A DNA stretch of 64,000 nucleotides. Source: Monomorium pharaonis (Eukaryota; Arthropoda; Insecta; Hymenoptera; Formicidae). Both the position numbers and the translations under genes were made by a program. The stretch covers positions 26,707,546-26,771,545 of the forward strand of contig NC_050469.1 of NCBI RefSeq assembly GCF_013373865.1, given 5' to 3'. Below the pieces are notes generated by a model. The model searched no databases. It was not told the DNA's origin and saw only the letters and a list, made by a program, of their open reading frames with translations. Shown here piece after piece: positions 62,491-64,000 of the stretch (the first letter of the stretch is position 1; each line of letters starts with the position of its first letter).

Positions 62491-62802
62491 GATTCGAGAC
62501 GTGATAACGAGCTTAACAATAGTGACTAGTGATCGTGACGGACGCGATACGTTCTCTTTGCAGCTGATAAAAAGCTGCCGTGCTCAAATATATCGTTCTA
62601 TACAATATTATGAAGGTGCTTGTAAAAAATATTACCGTGTAAGTCCGTAGGATAATAATTTCTTATCTCTTATTGTAAAGAGCGAGTTCATAAAGCAGTT
62701 TTTCCGTTCTTGAAGAATCTCAAAAAAATATAAAAAGCCTACTCTTTCTTTATTCCCCATCCCCTTCAGAATTTTATACCATTAAAGATTATTATGCGAA
62801 TG

Positions 62803-63225
62803 ACTTCGACTTTCATTAATTCAACTGATAAAATCACAAATTTTTGACTATATATAATTTAATGCTAATTTTTTCCATATATTAAAGAATAAAAATTTAA
62901 TAATTTTATCCATTAACAAGATAATATGGATACCGTTTGATGAATAAAATCACTGATTGAGATAATCAGAATATGTTGAAGTCATACCGAAAGAAATTAC
63001 AACTAACTTCGATTAATTCATATTCAAGCAACAAAATCATTTTAAAAAATCGCTTAAAACAAATTCTAGCTATATAATTTATAATTCGTAAACTATGTTT
63101 TTCCATATATTAAGGAATAAAAAATCAACAACTTTGTCCATTAATAAAATAATACAGATATTGCTTGAAATTATCATTACTTATTCAGAATAAGTCAAAC
63201 ATTGAAGTTTTGAAAGCAATTTCGA
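62803..63225. repeat. Diverged tandem duplication, unit about 200 nt
   Basis: Two adjacent copies start ACTTCGACTTTCATTAATTC (62803) and ACTTCGATTAATTCATATTC (63005). They share TTTCCATATATTAA, GAATAAAAA, TCCATTAA and a closing block with TTGAAGT. Divergence is high. Non-coding. Confidence 0.55.
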
Positions 63226-64000
63226 TCAAATTATGATTAACTTAATCATTTGATGACAATCGTTTAAACAAAAACAAACGTGTTAACTACATACATATAA
63301 TCCATTGTTCCTGAAACAAATTTGCTTCCATATATCACACAGAAGAATAATATTCTTCTAGAATTCTATTCGTGTTACGATAAATATTGTTCGTCAAGCC
63401 AAATTATCGCTGATTAAATTAATCAAGCCTCTTATTCCTCACCCTATAGCCAAGGATTAATCAATTCAACTTCTGTACAGCGTCGTAATAGAGACACGTA
63501 TTTATAAGTTTATATATAAATAAAAAACTGCCTTAATCACGATATAACAAAGAGCTAACAGAAAGTATCGAGCATTATCATCGCGAGAGAGGAATTTATA
63601 TCGTTTTATGAACCGTGATACGATGCGATGTTTAATAATCGCGATCATGTAACTAAACGATTTCAAAGGAGCCTTTCGCTTATCTCTCACTTCTGCTAAT
63701 TGATAAAAATATACATACCTCACTTGCCGGCATCGCGGCTCCTTCTCCCGCCATTTCGTTTCAACGGAAATACCGCAAAAAAGTTGCAAAGCGAGGAAAA
63801 AAATTCATAGTCCCAAGCATAAGCCTCCGAATTCAGATCTTTCCTCTCGGTTCACACAACTCCGCCACAATCTAAAAAATATATACATATATTTATGTTT
63901 AATACTAGCAGTGTAAATTTTGAAACGCAGCCTTAAAATTCTGAATCTAGCCTACAAAACTACGAAACGAAATTACATGCGAGAATCAATTACCCCTTTC

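Larger units (their letters stand above)
61926..64000. other. Distal 3' UTR and downstream intergenic DNA
   Basis: Contains a short (TA)n at about 62066-62082, the poly(A) candidate at 62485 and the tandem duplication at 62803. No coding signal on either strand that I can support. Confidence 0.5.

Noticed and set aside
1..64000. tRNA, rRNA, CRISPR or bacterial-type operons
   Set aside because: No tRNA box A/B pair, rRNA core sequence, spaced direct-repeat array or tightly packed ORFs were seen by eye. A tRNA scan could still find a missed copy.

Overview
The window looks like nuclear DNA of an insect, most likely a hymenopteran and possibly an ant. This is inferred from an AT-rich background broken by short CpG-rich, (GA)n-bearing islands, compact introns with GT..AG borders, and many short palindromic MITE-like elements. 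There is no bacterial-style gene packing, no operon and no recognisable tRNA or rRNA gene. The species call was not tested against any database.

One protein-coding gene is clear. It lies on the + strand from the start codon at 46979 to a stop at 58462, with further 3' exons to 61925. I rebuilt it exon by exon from splice sites, reading-frame phase and domain continuity. It is a large neurexin-superfamily protein: signal peptide, Kunitz domain, Thr/Pro-rich linker, six laminin G (LG) domains interleaved with four EGF-like domains and one fibrinogen-like module, one transmembrane helix and an acidic cytoplasmic tail. This order best fits axotactin (axo), known in Drosophila as a glial protein deposited on axon tracts. 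Neurexin-1 lacks the Kunitz and fibrinogen-like parts, and neurexin-IV/Caspr begins with a discoidin domain.

Layout: 1-41880 is a gene-poor stretch of AT-rich DNA carrying palindromic elements and GC-rich islands (about 10.4-11.8, 14.2-14.8, 19.1-19.8, 21.9-22.6, 29.2-31.6 and 39.5-40.1 kb), many of them next to (GA)n or (CT)n tracts. At 41.88-46.45 kb are possible promoter or 5' exon material (a TATA-like box, and a repeat-rich block ending in a splice donor) and a GC-rich island with an unexplained 184-codon ORF. From 46.98 to 61.93 kb is the axotactin-like gene. From 61.93 to 64 kb is AT-rich DNA with a candidate poly(A) signal and a diverged tandem duplication.

The most interesting result is the predicted output of this gene. 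The last exon can stop at 58462, or can be spliced at a strong internal donor to two downstream exons, giving up to three C-terminal tails. Read-through of the intron before the membrane exon would give a soluble form. I found no convincing evidence of a wholly new biological system elsewhere in the window.
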